Part shown: positions 37,802 to 46,680 of the stretch, piece by piece | Layout of the letters: each line of letters starts with the position of its first letter | Position numbering within the stretch: position 1 is the stretch's first letter | NCBI GenBank assembly: GCA_029552745.1 | Contig: JAKPDK010000070.1 | Location: 518,925-582,924 of the forward strand | DNA from: Candidatus Hydrogenedentota bacterium | GTDB taxonomy: Bacteria; Hydrogenedentota; Hydrogenedentia; Hydrogenedentales; SLHB01 | DNA: 64,000 nt | Direction: 5' to 3' | Notes under the pieces: generated by a model | The model's database searches: none | What the model was told of the DNA's origin: nothing | The model's input: the letters and a program-made list of their open reading frames with translations, nothing else | Translations under genes and position numbers: made by a program

Positions 37802-38809
37802 GTGTGTACTGTGCAAATCTCCATCGTTATTCCCGCGCATAATGCGAGCCGGACACTGGCTCAGTGTTTAGCCGCTTGCAAGGCGCAAAGCTATACGCCA
37901 AAAGAGATCATTGTTGTTGACGACGGTTCCACGGATGATACGTTTGCTATAGCAAAAAGTCTTGGGGTGAAATGTTTGACTCAAGAGCGTAAGGGACCCG
38001 CAAGCGCCAGGAACGCCGGAGCAAGCCTAACCGATGCCGAGATGATTGCATTCACCGATTCAGACTGTATCCCTTCTCAGGATTGGCTTGAAAAACTTGT
38101 CGCTAGTGTCAAAGACGGCGTGGGTTTATTGGGGGGGACCTATGGTATTGCCAATCCGGAAAGTTTGCTTGCTCGAATGATTCATGAAGAAATTCGTATC
38201 AGGCATGAGAATTATCAGGAAGAAGTTGATTTCGCGGGCTCTTACAACATGCTTTGCAGAAAAGCGGTTTTTGATTTTCTCGGTGGGTTTGACGAAAGCT
38301 TTTCGGATGCTTCCGCGGAGGACAATGACTTCGCATATCGCGTGGTAGAAGCTGGCTGGAAAATTCACTATGTGCCGGATGCCGTGGTGTATCATTATCA
38401 TCCGGAGAAATTATCTCGTTACCTACGAGCTCAATTTCGGCACGGCTTTTGGAGAGTAAGACTTTATCAAAAGCACCCGCGGAAGGTTCCAACGGGAGAC
38501 AGATATGCTGGAATATGGGACCTGATTTCTCCTCCTTTGACTTTAACTTTCCTGGTCATTTTGTTTGTGAGCTTAATAGCAGTTTTTCTAAACATGCTAT
38601 CTTTTGTGGTCTTGTATGGCATACTTTTGGTCCTTTTGGGATGGCATGTTAGCATTCGTATGCCGTGGGTGGTGCGGCTTGTTCGTCGTACGCAAGAATG
38701 GAAGATGGTTGCCTACCTGGGTATGAGTTTTCTGAGAGATTTGGTTCGCGGGTTAGGTATGCTATGGGGCGTGGTCGTTTGGGGCGTTGTAAGGAAGGCT
38801 TTGTTGTGA
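37802..38809 (+). CDS. Glycosyltransferase family 2 with C-terminal membrane helices
   Basis: 335 residues. The GT-A domain begins with ISIVIPAHNASRTLAQCL, has VVDDGSTDDTF and the metal motif DSDCIP, and contains the AEDNDFAYRV acceptor-side motif of processive-type GT2 enzymes. Two or three membrane helices lie near residues 240-280 and at the C-terminus. The start is a GTG at 37802 with GAGGG 4 nt upstream; a GTG three codons later is possible. The stop overlaps the GTG of the next GT2 gene. Probably acts on a membrane-bound glycan. Confidence 0.88.
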   Translation: MCTVQISIVIPAHNASRTLAQCLAACKAQSYTPKEIIVVDDGSTDDTFAIAKSLGVKCLTQERKGPASARNAGASLTDAEMIAFTDSDCIPSQDWLEKLVASVKDGVGLLGGTYGIANPESLLARMIHEEIRIRHENYQEEVDFAGSYNMLCRKAVFDFLGGFDESFSDASAEDNDFAYRVVEAGWKIHYVPDAVVYHYHPEKLSRYLRAQFRHGFWRVRLYQKHPRKVPTGDRYAGIWDLISPPLTLTFLVILFVSLIAVFLNMLSFVVLYGILLVLLGWHVSIRMPWVVRLVRRTQEWKMVAYLGMSFLRDLVRGLGMLWGVVVWGVVRKALL

Positions 38810-39531
38810 GACCGCGAGTACTGGTCATAGTGCCTGCTCATAACGAGGAAGAGACAATTGCGACGGTGCTTTCAAACCTTAGGAGGGAAGTACCGGACTA
38901 CGACGTTGTCGTTATTGACGACGGTAGTACAGATAAGACTGCAGGACAGGTTCAACAGTTCCCAGATGTTGCATTGATACAGATGCCATTCAATGTGGGA
39001 ATAGGGGCGGCCATGCAGACCGGGTTTTTGTATGCTGTCCGTCACGGTTATGACATTGTGGTTCAGTGTGATGCGGACGGACAACATCCGGTGGAGGCTA
39101 TACCACGGCTGGTGCAATGCGTTTTAGATGGTAAAGCTGACTTAATTATTGGGTCTCGGTACGTGGCGGACACATGTTACAAACCCACTTTAGGAAGACG
39201 GATCGGGAAATCAATCTTGTCTCGGTTGGTGGACGCCATGATTGGCGGGGGGATCACCGACACGACCAGTGGGTTTCGTGCGGCAAATAAGAATGTCTTT
39301 TCCTTGTTTGCGCATCGTTATCCTGATGACTACCCCGAAGCAGAATCCCTCGTCCTTCTGCATAAGAATGGACTACGAGCAGCGGAAATCCCGGTAAATA
39401 TGCTTCCTCGTCAAGGCGGCCGAACGTCCATAAAAGTTTCTCACGGCATTTACTATATGGTAAAAGTAGCTTTGGCGATTTTCATTGATATGTTTCGAAG
39501 GTATACGGGCATGTCCAGGAAAGGAACCTAG
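38806..39531 (+). CDS. Glycosyltransferase family 2, DPM/polyprenyl-phosphate type
   Basis: 241 residues. VLVIVPAHNEEETIATVLSN and VVIDDGSTDKTAG form the donor site, QCDADGQHP the metal site, and GSRYV with TTSGFRAANK the lipid-carrier side, as in enzymes that charge polyprenyl phosphate with a sugar. Such a product would serve a GT-C enzyme like the GT39 gene at 28.2 kb. I start at the GTG at 38806, which overlaps the previous stop; the longer frame from 38665 lies within the upstream gene. DUF2304 follows after 2 bp, a frequent partner of this GT2 type. Confidence 0.9.
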   Translation: MRPRVLVIVPAHNEEETIATVLSNLRREVPDYDVVVIDDGSTDKTAGQVQQFPDVALIQMPFNVGIGAAMQTGFLYAVRHGYDIVVQCDADGQHPVEAIPRLVQCVLDGKADLIIGSRYVADTCYKPTLGRRIGKSILSRLVDAMIGGGITDTTSGFRAANKNVFSLFAHRYPDDYPEAESLVLLHKNGLRAAEIPVNMLPRQGGRTSIKVSHGIYYMVKVALAIFIDMFRRYTGMSRKGT

Positions 39532-39533
39532 AA

Positions 39534-39914
39534 ATGATTTACCCCGAGCAATTGGGATTTCAATCAATTCACCGGATAGGGCTGTTGTTTTTTGGACTGG
39601 GGCTTGCGGTGATGGTTCTTGAGTTGGTCCGTCGCGATCTGTTGCGTGAGAAATATGCTTTGTTGTGGCTTATAACCGCGGGCGTTGGTCTGTTCGTCGG
39701 CGTTTTCCCGCAGATAATCATAATTCTTTCCTCTTTATTTCGTTTTCAGTATCTCACGGTTATTGTTGTGGGAGCTTTGGTTTTCTTATTTGGTCTGGTA
39801 TTGTCCTTTACCATTGTACTGTCTCGGCTTGCAGAACGAAGCAGACGTTTGACTCAAGAGATTGCTTTACTGAAGCATGAATTAGCCCGATTGGCAAAGT
39901 CGGATGATAGTTAA
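39534..39914 (+). CDS. DUF2304 membrane protein
   Basis: 126 residues with three membrane helices (about 14-31, 42-64 and 70-95) and a charged helical tail that may form a coiled coil (about 98-124). The size and layout match DUF2304 proteins, which commonly sit right after a polyprenyl-phosphate GT2 gene; they may act as a membrane scaffold or flippase-related partner. The function is not established. It is the last gene of the glycan cluster; the next gene, argS, is convergent. Confidence 0.85.
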   Translation: MIYPEQLGFQSIHRIGLLFFGLGLAVMVLELVRRDLLREKYALLWLITAGVGLFVGVFPQIIIILSSLFRFQYLTVIVVGALVFLFGLVLSFTIVLSRLAERSRRLTQEIALLKHELARLAKSDDS

Positions 39915-40096
39915 GAAAAACAGATTTCTTGGCCGCACAGTCTTGTGTTTTTGGGTGGTAGGGACTTTCACCATTTATATGGTGCGAATAATCTGGGTCT
40001 TATGCCGCCACTACGAGCAACTCCCCGTTGTCCTAAATAGTTGTTTACGACGGTTGGGAGGATTGTGAGCTGCTCCGCAAGAGTGCTTTATTGCGA

Positions 40097-41818
40097 CTAC
40101 ATTCTCTCCATGCTTTCTATTCCCAACAACGATAGTGCGTTTGATATCACGGTGCGTGTCGCAGCACAGAGTTGCGCCCGGGAAATCTTTTGGGCGGCGG
40201 AAGGCGCCTCAAGCACCGGGCACTCGTGATAAAAAGTCGTAAACAATCGAGCGGTCTCCAAAGCGTATTGCGCAACGGGTGCCGGAGAACGCTGTTCGAC
40301 TGCGGAACGGACAATGTCGGGAAAAACCGCTAGTTTTAAACACAATGCCCACTCTGGAGCAGTCTCAAGTACAAAATCGTCACCAACAGAATCGGGAAGA
40401 TTCCCGAATTTTCGTAAGATGGAAGCAATCCGCGCGCACGAATACTGAATGTAGGGGCCTGTGTCCCCGGTAAAAGACAGGCTGGATTCCCAATCAAAAA
40501 CGACATTTTTGTTTGGATTGACTTTTAGTATCGCGAATCGAACAGCGCCTACAGCGATTTTGGTGGCGATTGCCGAACACTGTTCTTCACTCAAGTCCGT
40601 CCACTCTTGTCGGACCTTTTCTAATGCCCGCTGAGTCGCTTCGTCCAAAAAGTCAGATAACAGCACCACTTTGCCTTGTCTTGTGGACATTTTGCCTTCT
40701 TTTAAGATGATATAGGAGTAATAAACGGCTTCCGGAGCAGGGTATCCAGCTGCTTGAAGAATTGCCGCTTGTTGCTGGGCGTACATTTTGTGGTCTTCCC
40801 CCAAAACAATGATATTTACTTGCGCGCCTCGATTCATTTTGTGGATTGTGTAAGCCAAGTCGCGGTAGCCATACATGGAGCTTCCATTAGCACGTTTCAA
40901 AACAAAGTATCTTCCTTCCTCATACGGATACCCTATGTGTGAGAGGTCTGCAACAAGCCTTCCTTCCTCGTCCGTAAAAATGGCTCCCTTTTCCTTAAGT
41001 GCTGCTATTATCTCGTCAAGGTGGGGGTCTCGAATATAATCAGACTCGTGGTCAAAGACATCATACGTTATGCCTAATCGGGCAAGAACCGCCAGCTGTC
41101 CTTTGAGGCATAGGTCTGTGACGGCTCTGAAGCGACGTTGGACATCGGGGTTCCCTTGTTCCATTTGTGCCAAGAGGTCATATCCCTGTGCAGCGAATTC
41201 GCTATCATGCTCTGCTCGTGCGTTTGCTTCCACATAGACTTGTAGTACTTTCTCAAAAGGTATTGCTGGTGGAAGTCCGTTCGTAAGTGGGCCGACATGT
41301 TCTTCTATACCTAGAACGAGAAGGCCAATTTGGCGTCCCATGTCGTTTACGTAGTAATGTACCTCAACTTCATATCCTTCAAAGCGCAGCAATCTGACGA
41401 GGCTGTCACCGATCATCGCATTTCGGGCACGTCCTACGTGTGGGCTCGCATTGGGGTTGATACTGGTGTGTTCCACTAAGGCTTTTTTGCCGATTCCGGA
41501 CTGGTGGCTACCGTATCGAATCCCTGCGGTTAAGATTGTATCCACGATCTGTCGTCCGATCAGGCTTTTGTCTAAGACGAAGTTAACGTACGGTCCCGCC
41601 GCTGTAGCTTTTATTACTTCTTTGCCAAAACGTACTTCTTCGACGACACGTGCGGCGAGTACGTGAGGTGGGCAGTTCAATGTTCTTGCCGCCTCGAACA
41701 TTCGGAATGCTACATCGCCAAGTTCCGGTTTGGGCGTCGGGCTCCATGTTAGACTTTCTGGTGTAACGTTAGGAAAATGTTCAAGGATCTTTTGACTTAT
41801 CTTTTGAAAATAATCCAA
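40097..41818 (-). CDS. argS: Arginyl-tRNA synthetase
   Basis: Class I aminoacyl-tRNA synthetase, about 573 residues. The ATP-binding HIGH-like motif is SPHVGRARNAMIGDSL and the KMSKS-like loop is GKMSTRQGKVV. The tRNA-binding DALR domain is C-terminal, ending in LLGIESMERM. I place the start at a TTG at 41818, with GGGAG 7 nt upstream and a family-like N-terminus; the longer frame from a TTG at 41857 runs through a possible -10 box (41844-41849). No neighbouring gene is functionally related. Confidence 0.95.
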   Translation of the reverse strand: MDYFQKISQKILEHFPNVTPESLTWSPTPKPELGDVAFRMFEAARTLNCPPHVLAARVVEEVRFGKEVIKATAAGPYVNFVLDKSLIGRQIVDTILTAGIRYGSHQSGIGKKALVEHTSINPNASPHVGRARNAMIGDSLVRLLRFEGYEVEVHYYVNDMGRQIGLLVLGIEEHVGPLTNGLPPAIPFEKVLQVYVEANARAEHDSEFAAQGYDLLAQMEQGNPDVQRRFRAVTDLCLKGQLAVLARLGITYDVFDHESDYIRDPHLDEIIAALKEKGAIFTDEEGRLVADLSHIGYPYEEGRYFVLKRANGSSMYGYRDLAYTIHKMNRGAQVNIIVLGEDHKMYAQQQAAILQAAGYPAPEAVYYSYIILKEGKMSTRQGKVVLLSDFLDEATQRALEKVRQEWTDLSEEQCSAIATKIAVGAVRFAILKVNPNKNVVFDWESSLSFTGDTGPYIQYSCARIASILRKFGNLPDSVGDDFVLETAPEWALCLKLAVFPDIVRSAVEQRSPAPVAQYALETARLFTTFYHECPVLEAPSAAQKISRAQLCAATRTVISNALSLLGIESMERM

Positions 41819-41843
41819 TTTAATTCTCCCGCACGTCTCATGT

Positions 41844-41849
41844 ATTATA
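41844..41849 (-). promoter_or_regulatory. Possible -10 box of argS
   Basis: A perfect TATAAT on the minus strand lies 26 bp upstream of the preferred TTG start. No good -35 hexamer is found at the right distance, so this is only suggestive. Confidence 0.3.
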
Positions 41850-42051
41850 GGTAGCAAAACTAGTCTGTGGTTGGTGGTTGAAAGCCACTGAGCACACGAG
41901 TGGTGTTACATTGGTACAAGGGTTCCGATAATGAGACACATACGCCCCGTGACGTTTCATCCTTCGCACGCACAACAGGTCGACTTGTTTGAAACCGCTA
42001 TCTTGCTTGTTCTTCAAATGTTTTTCAGTGACTGGGACAATTTCCCCGCTG

Positions 42052-42651
42052 TCATTCAGAACCTTCGGAAGTATTATTCGAAGACTCCGTAGGTTGGGAA
42101 GGTTTGGCGGAACTATCCTTCACACTCTGCGCGTGTGCGTCGACGGTTTGGTCCAGTTTTCGTTCTTTCAACATTTTTTCTTGTTCTTTCAAATGGGCTT
42201 CCACGTCAGAAAGACGTCTTTCCATGATCTGAACAATGTGGTAGCCGTACGTGCTGCGGATCACATCGCTCACTTCGCCCACTGGCCCCTCCCACAGGTA
42301 ATCTTCTATGGGGCCCGTAAACTGTCCCTTTTTGGCAAAACCCAAGTCACCTCCTCGAGGGGCGCTGTATTCGTCTTCTGAATATTCTTTTGCCAGTTTG
42401 CCAAAATCTTCCCCGTTAATGATTCGTTGACGAAGTTCCCGAAGTCGTTCTACCACGCGCGCGCTTTCTGCCGGGTCTTGAGAATTGAATTTCATCAATA
42501 TGTGACGGGCGCGCACATAAGAATACCGCGGGCGCGCCGGCCCGGAAAATGAAAGAACGACGATAGCTATGACTATCAAGACGATGGCTCCGCCCCACCA
42601 CAACCAAGTTGTATCCTTTTTGGTTTCCACTACTTCGTTATCCGATTGCAT
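42052..42651 (-). CDS. Membrane-anchored parvulin-type peptidyl-prolyl isomerase
   Basis: About 199 residues. One N-terminal membrane helix (about 16-35) is followed by a parvulin domain (about 43-145) with RARHILMKF, GGDLGFAKKG and TYGYHIVQI, then a charged helical tail. It should help fold proteins at the outer face of the inner membrane, like PpiD or PrsA. I use the ATG at 42651, which has a perfect GGAGG at 42660-42664; an ATG at 42666 would add five residues. It overlaps the end of the GspF-like gene by 14 bp, so the two are co-expressed. Confidence 0.9.
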   Translation of the reverse strand: MQSDNEVVETKKDTTWLWWGGAIVLIVIAIVVLSFSGPARPRYSYVRARHILMKFNSQDPAESARVVERLRELRQRIINGEDFGKLAKEYSEDEYSAPRGGDLGFAKKGQFTGPIEDYLWEGPVGEVSDVIRSTYGYHIVQIMERRLSDVEAHLKEQEKMLKERKLDQTVDAHAQSVKDSSAKPSQPTESSNNTSEGSE

Positions 42652-43672
42652 CGAGCATGCCTCCATATAGTCGCGAGTAAAAAGTATACACTACATACAA
42701 AACCAAGCCTGCTGCAGCAAAATACACAATAAAATAAAGTACCCGAGTTGCTATTGCAGCGGCATGGGATGCCTCGTCCAAGTACCAGCGTGATACCTTG
42801 CGAAGTGATTCCTCCAGTTTCCCACTTTCCTCTCCGACGTGAATCATTTCTCTTGCGGTTGGCAACAGGTATTTACTTACGCTTAGAGCCTGTGTCAGAG
42901 AAGCCCCTTCTTTAACGTAGGGGACAGACCGTAACAGGTCCCGCTGGATATAAGGATTTGCTGTTACCGCTGCGGCGCGTTCAATACTTTGCACAATAGG
43001 TAACCCGCTGTCAACGAGGAGCGCTAAACTGCGGCAAAAACGGGCGAGAGCGAATCTCTTGGTTATTGGTGCAAGGGGCCATACATGCGTCGAAAATAGG
43101 CCCCAAATCCAACGCATCAAACCTATCCGTGCCAGCACGATACACAGCACACATATCCCAGCAAATAAAAGCCCCGCAAGAGTTTGAAACTTGATGTACT
43201 CTTCAAAATATTCGCTGAGGCTTAAAGGTTTTCCGGAGAGCAAGATGTCGGGCAATTTGATGACGAGTCTCAAGGCGAATGTGCCCAAAAACCACGTAGC
43301 TGTCAGCAGCACAATGGGATAAGCCATCCAGCGGAGCATCTGACGTTGCATTTCGAGTCGGTCTTCGAAATAATCAGCAAGGTCACGAAACATAACATCC
43401 AATTTCCCGCCTTGCTCCCCTGCTCTAATAAGGGCAATCGCATAGGACGGCAACTTCCGGGATTCTGCGCTGACCGCATCTCCTAACGTACCGCCTTGTT
43501 TCACGGTCTCTTGCATCCGAGTCAACATTTCGGACAATTCGCGGTCTTTTTGTTCCCGCTTGAGTAATTCAAAGGCTTGGACAAGCGGTATTCCAGCGTC
43601 GTAAGCAGTCGCGAGTTGCCGAAACATCGGTGTCAGTTTTTTAACTCGGATTTCTGATGACACGATGCCCAT
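42638..43672 (-). CDS. Type II secretion system F domain protein
   Basis: GspF/PilC-like inner membrane platform protein with two T2SSF domains (about residues 15-135 and 215-335) and three membrane helices. TPMFRQLATAYDAGIPLVQAFELL and YVKEGASLTQALS are typical. I place the start at the ATG at 43672, about 344 residues. The frame extends upstream to 43822, but that part is unlike GspF N-termini and contains promoter-like boxes on both strands. A second GspF-like gene at 57.2 kb belongs to a pseudopilin operon; this copy is linked to a parvulin instead. No secretion ATPase gene is next to it. Confidence 0.88.
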   Translation of the reverse strand: MGIVSSEIRVKKLTPMFRQLATAYDAGIPLVQAFELLKREQKDRELSEMLTRMQETVKQGGTLGDAVSAESRKLPSYAIALIRAGEQGGKLDVMFRDLADYFEDRLEMQRQMLRWMAYPIVLLTATWFLGTFALRLVIKLPDILLSGKPLSLSEYFEEYIKFQTLAGLLFAGICVLCIVLARIGLMRWIWGLFSTHVWPLAPITKRFALARFCRSLALLVDSGLPIVQSIERAAAVTANPYIQRDLLRSVPYVKEGASLTQALSVSKYLLPTAREMIHVGEESGKLEESLRKVSRWYLDEASHAAAIATRVLYFIVYFAAAGLVLYVVYTFYSRLYGGMLDAIG

Positions 43673-43720
43673 AAATTGAGTCTTGCCTATTTGCCCAACC
43701 AGTTGCTTGGAATAGTTTGA

Positions 43721-43750
43721 AGTATAGTATTTACAGGGCAATTGTACCAA
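43721..43750 (-). promoter_or_regulatory. Candidate promoter of GspF-parvulin pair
   Basis: Minus-strand TTGGTA (43745-43750) and TATACT (43721-43726), 18 bp apart, lie about 49 bp upstream of the preferred GspF start. Confidence 0.4.
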
Positions 43751-43789
43751 AGTCAGACGCAACGCGCCAAAACGGCTTCGGAGAATCTC

Positions 43790-43818
43790 TTGACACGGAC
43801 AGACTTCGATATCATACT
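43790..43818 (+). promoter_or_regulatory. Candidate promoter of the GH5-like gene
   Basis: A perfect TTGACA (43790-43795) and CATACT (43813-43818) are 17 bp apart, 52 bp before the ATG at 43871. It diverges from the GspF promoter, forming a compact two-way control region. Confidence 0.5.
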
Positions 43819-43870
43819 TCAAACGTCCGGGTAAGTATTAATTAGGTCTTTTGTAAAAAGTTAGGTTGCT

Positions 43871-46672
43871 ATGAAAAACGGCAAAAACAAGTCTGCACAC
43901 TTACGTAGCGCAGTGATTGCGGCTCGTATCAGTGGTGTGATCCTCGTGTTAATTCTGGGTGTCTTGGTGTATCTTTCCATGTACCCTTCTGGAATATCGC
44001 CTGCTTTTCTTTCTTCCAGTTCTGCTGATAAGGCTACGATTCAAAATGCCCAACGAGAGAAAAAGACACAGAGTTCAACTGGTTCAAACGAGCCTGACGT
44101 ATTGGATGCTAACGTTATGAATGTCACGCATCCCAACGTGGACAGTTCGGACTACGTCTTGGAAGTTTCAGAGGATATGACACCGCTTATCAAGTTGAAC
44201 GGCGAACCTCTGTTGAAATCTGTTTTTGTTTTTTGGGGCAGGGATTGGAAATGGGCAGACTGTCGTATTGCGGGTTCCACGATGCAACAGGGCAGTTACG
44301 ATGTATCAGGTAGGGTGAATGACCTTGGTATTTCCATTCGTGCCAAAATTATAAACGAACCCGAAAACGTCTTAAGGTATGACTTTGAATTCAACGCGGA
44401 ACGTTCCCTCGCCGACATTATGGGCGGCGGACTTGAGTTTCGTTTAGCGCTTTCATCTTCTCAACTCCCGAAGCCTCTCCGAAATCCCGAATTGTTGGAT
44501 GACAGGGGGTGGCGCTGGTTTTTGACGAATGACAAGTGCATCGAAGTAACTTTTTCCCCTTCGTTGGCGAAATGCTATTTTGAGGCGGGTAACCCCTCAA
44601 CTATCCGGTGTCTTCTATTAGGTTCCCAAGTGGAAGCTGGAACGCACCATTTTGTCATGAAAGTTTCAGGGCCCTCTGGGGCTAGGTTTTCTCCTTCCGT
44701 CGCGGAACGGTATGCAAAACAAGATCTAGGAACTTGGAACAAGGCAGTACTAGATTCCAGGCACTTTCCAATCGACATAAGTTTTCTCAATGAGGCTCCT
44801 GCAGGCAAGCATGGTTTCTTGAAAGTTTCTGGTGACAGTTTCGTGTTTGAAGACGGGACACCGGCGCGTTTCTGGGGATGTAATCTCGCTGCCTATGCTT
44901 TGTTCGTTGATAAAACAACGATCGAAGAACAAGCCCGTCGTATCGCCAAAATGGGTTTTAATTTGGTGCGTATTCACCATCATGATTCCATTTCTTGGGT
45001 GGATCCTTCTGTGATTGATAAAAGCCGAGATGATACTCGTTACTTGGATTCTCGGGGGATGGATTGTCTGGACTATTGGATCAGTTGCCTCAAGGAGCAA
45101 GGTGTTTACATCTGGCTCGATCTTCATGTTGGGCGCATTCTGAAGGCGGGAGACAACGCAGTTACAAAGAATGGAATACCAGGTTTTGACGAGATTCGTC
45201 GTCAGGAAGGAAAGCTCAACGGCTTTTGCTATTTCAATCCAACGGTGCAAGAGCTTATGAAAGAATTCAACGAACGATATCTGACTCATACGAACCCCTA
45301 TACGGGGCTTGCCTATGTTGATGACCCTGCTGTAGCGATGATGTTAGTGACGAACGAGAACGATCTGACACAGCATTTCGGAAATCTAATGTTAGCCGAT
45401 AAAAATAATCCGGTACATCGTCGCCTGTTTTTGGAATGTTTGAATTCTTTCTGTAGGAAGACCGGACTTTCTCTCACCGAGACAGAGAAAACGTGGTTAC
45501 CCGGCACGAGCAAGATATTTCTAAACGAAATAGAGTACCGGTTTAACAAAATGATGCAAGAACACTTACGTGGTCTAGGAGTACGCGTTCCCATAGCGAC
45601 AACAAACAGCTGGGGTGGAATGGGTCTTTTCTCTCTTCCGTCATTAGCATCAGCCGACTTTGTTGATGTGCACAGCTATGGACAAGCAGAGTTTTTAAGC
45701 GCCAATCCGTACCAGACTTCGGACTACACGTCCTGGATAGCAGCCGCGCAAGTATCGGGTAAACCATTGACGGTTTCGGAATGGAATGTTCCTTATCCGT
45801 CGCGAGATCGGTTCATCGCGCCGATTTACACAGCCATTATGGGGGCTTTCCAGGGTTGGGATGCTTTGTTGATCTACGGTTATTCGCAAGATCCATTTGT
45901 CGATACAGGGCGTTTGACCGAATGGTCTACGTTTCTTGATCCGGCAATTGCCGGCGTAATGCCCGCTGCAGCGTTAATTTATCGTCGGGCTGACATTCGT
46001 AAAGCCCAGAAACACTACTCACTTGCTTTAGAGAAAGAGAAAGTTCTCTTTGAACGCATCGATCCTTCGAATGCCGCTTTGTTACGTACGGCGCCTCTTA
46101 GGAGCGGTTTTTCCATAGCATTGCCCGAGGTTGCAGAACTTGAGTGGCACAAACCTACGGCTATCCCGGAGAATGCCGAAATCTTGCTAGATCTGAACAC
46201 GTTAGTTACCGAAGAAAAAGGTTCACCTGTAGTGTCGGACACGGGAGATTTCAGCAGAGACTGGCGCAAAGGGGTCATTATTTTTGACACACCGCGTTCC
46301 CAAGGAGTCGCAGGATGGTTTGATGAAAAGGAGACTTCGTTAAGTTCCACATCTTTCCAGATTGAGACGAAAAAAGCTATTGTACTTGTTACCAGTTTGG
46401 ACGACGAGCCTATTGAATCTTCGGGGAGCATTCTGATTACAGCAATGGCTCGGGCTATGACACAAGGGGATGAACTGCCTTTCTACTCCGAACCTGTACG
46501 GGGAACAGTGAGAATCCATGCTCCAGAGGGTTTGACTGTCTATTCCTTGGACAAGATGGGTTCTCGGTCCCGATTTGCGGATAGCATTTATCGCAATTCC
46601 ATATATACGGTCAATCTTAATGGGTTGAAGAATAGTCATTGGCTGATTTTGGAAAAAGAAGGGCAGAAATAA
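43871..46672 (+). CDS. GH5-like (clan GH-A) glycoside hydrolase, membrane anchored
   Basis: 933 residues. A single N-terminal membrane segment (about 18-36) with no clear cleavage site suggests a signal anchor. A beta-rich region (about 90-280) precedes a TIM barrel (about 300-720). GFNLVRIHHHDS opens the barrel, TNEND supplies the acid/base Glu496 and VSEWNVP the nucleophile Glu637, as in clan GH-A. A C-terminal beta-sandwich (about 760-930) follows. It probably cleaves a beta-linked polysaccharide outside the cytoplasm; the substrate cannot be told. The next gene begins 8 bp after its stop. Confidence 0.82.
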   Translation: MKNGKNKSAHLRSAVIAARISGVILVLILGVLVYLSMYPSGISPAFLSSSSADKATIQNAQREKKTQSSTGSNEPDVLDANVMNVTHPNVDSSDYVLEVSEDMTPLIKLNGEPLLKSVFVFWGRDWKWADCRIAGSTMQQGSYDVSGRVNDLGISIRAKIINEPENVLRYDFEFNAERSLADIMGGGLEFRLALSSSQLPKPLRNPELLDDRGWRWFLTNDKCIEVTFSPSLAKCYFEAGNPSTIRCLLLGSQVEAGTHHFVMKVSGPSGARFSPSVAERYAKQDLGTWNKAVLDSRHFPIDISFLNEAPAGKHGFLKVSGDSFVFEDGTPARFWGCNLAAYALFVDKTTIEEQARRIAKMGFNLVRIHHHDSISWVDPSVIDKSRDDTRYLDSRGMDCLDYWISCLKEQGVYIWLDLHVGRILKAGDNAVTKNGIPGFDEIRRQEGKLNGFCYFNPTVQELMKEFNERYLTHTNPYTGLAYVDDPAVAMMLVTNENDLTQHFGNLMLADKNNPVHRRLFLECLNSFCRKTGLSLTETEKTWLPGTSKIFLNEIEYRFNKMMQEHLRGLGVRVPIATTNSWGGMGLFSLPSLASADFVDVHSYGQAEFLSANPYQTSDYTSWIAAAQVSGKPLTVSEWNVPYPSRDRFIAPIYTAIMGAFQGWDALLIYGYSQDPFVDTGRLTEWSTFLDPAIAGVMPAAALIYRRADIRKAQKHYSLALEKEKVLFERIDPSNAALLRTAPLRSGFSIALPEVAELEWHKPTAIPENAEILLDLNTLVTEEKGSPVVSDTGDFSRDWRKGVIIFDTPRSQGVAGWFDEKETSLSSTSFQIETKKAIVLVTSLDDEPIESSGSILITAMARAMTQGDELPFYSEPVRGTVRIHAPEGLTVYSLDKMGSRSRFADSIYRNSIYTVNLNGLKNSHWLILEKEGQK

Positions 46673-46680
46673 GACTCGAA

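Noticed and set aside
38665..38805. 47-residue extension of the DPM-type GT2 protein
   Set aside because: It lies wholly inside the preceding GT2 gene, is basic and cysteine-rich, and the GTGA overlap at 38806 gives a normal GT2 start.
39969..39984. CACCAT/ATGGTG 6 bp hairpin between DUF2304 and argS as a terminator
   Set aside because: The stem is short and AT-containing, and no T-run follows on either strand.
41932..42090. Short plus-strand open frame of about 52 codons between argS and the parvulin gene
   Set aside because: It has no ribosome binding site, runs antisense into the parvulin 3' end and has no recognisable product.
43673..43822. N-terminal 50-residue extension of the GspF-like protein
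   Set aside because: It is unlike GspF N-termini, rich in cysteine, and overlaps promoter-like boxes on both strands.
46639..46680. 14-residue N-terminal extension of the FAD oxidoreductase
   Set aside because: It overlaps the end of the GH5-like gene and would bury the Tat motif; the ATG at 46681 gives a proper Tat signal.
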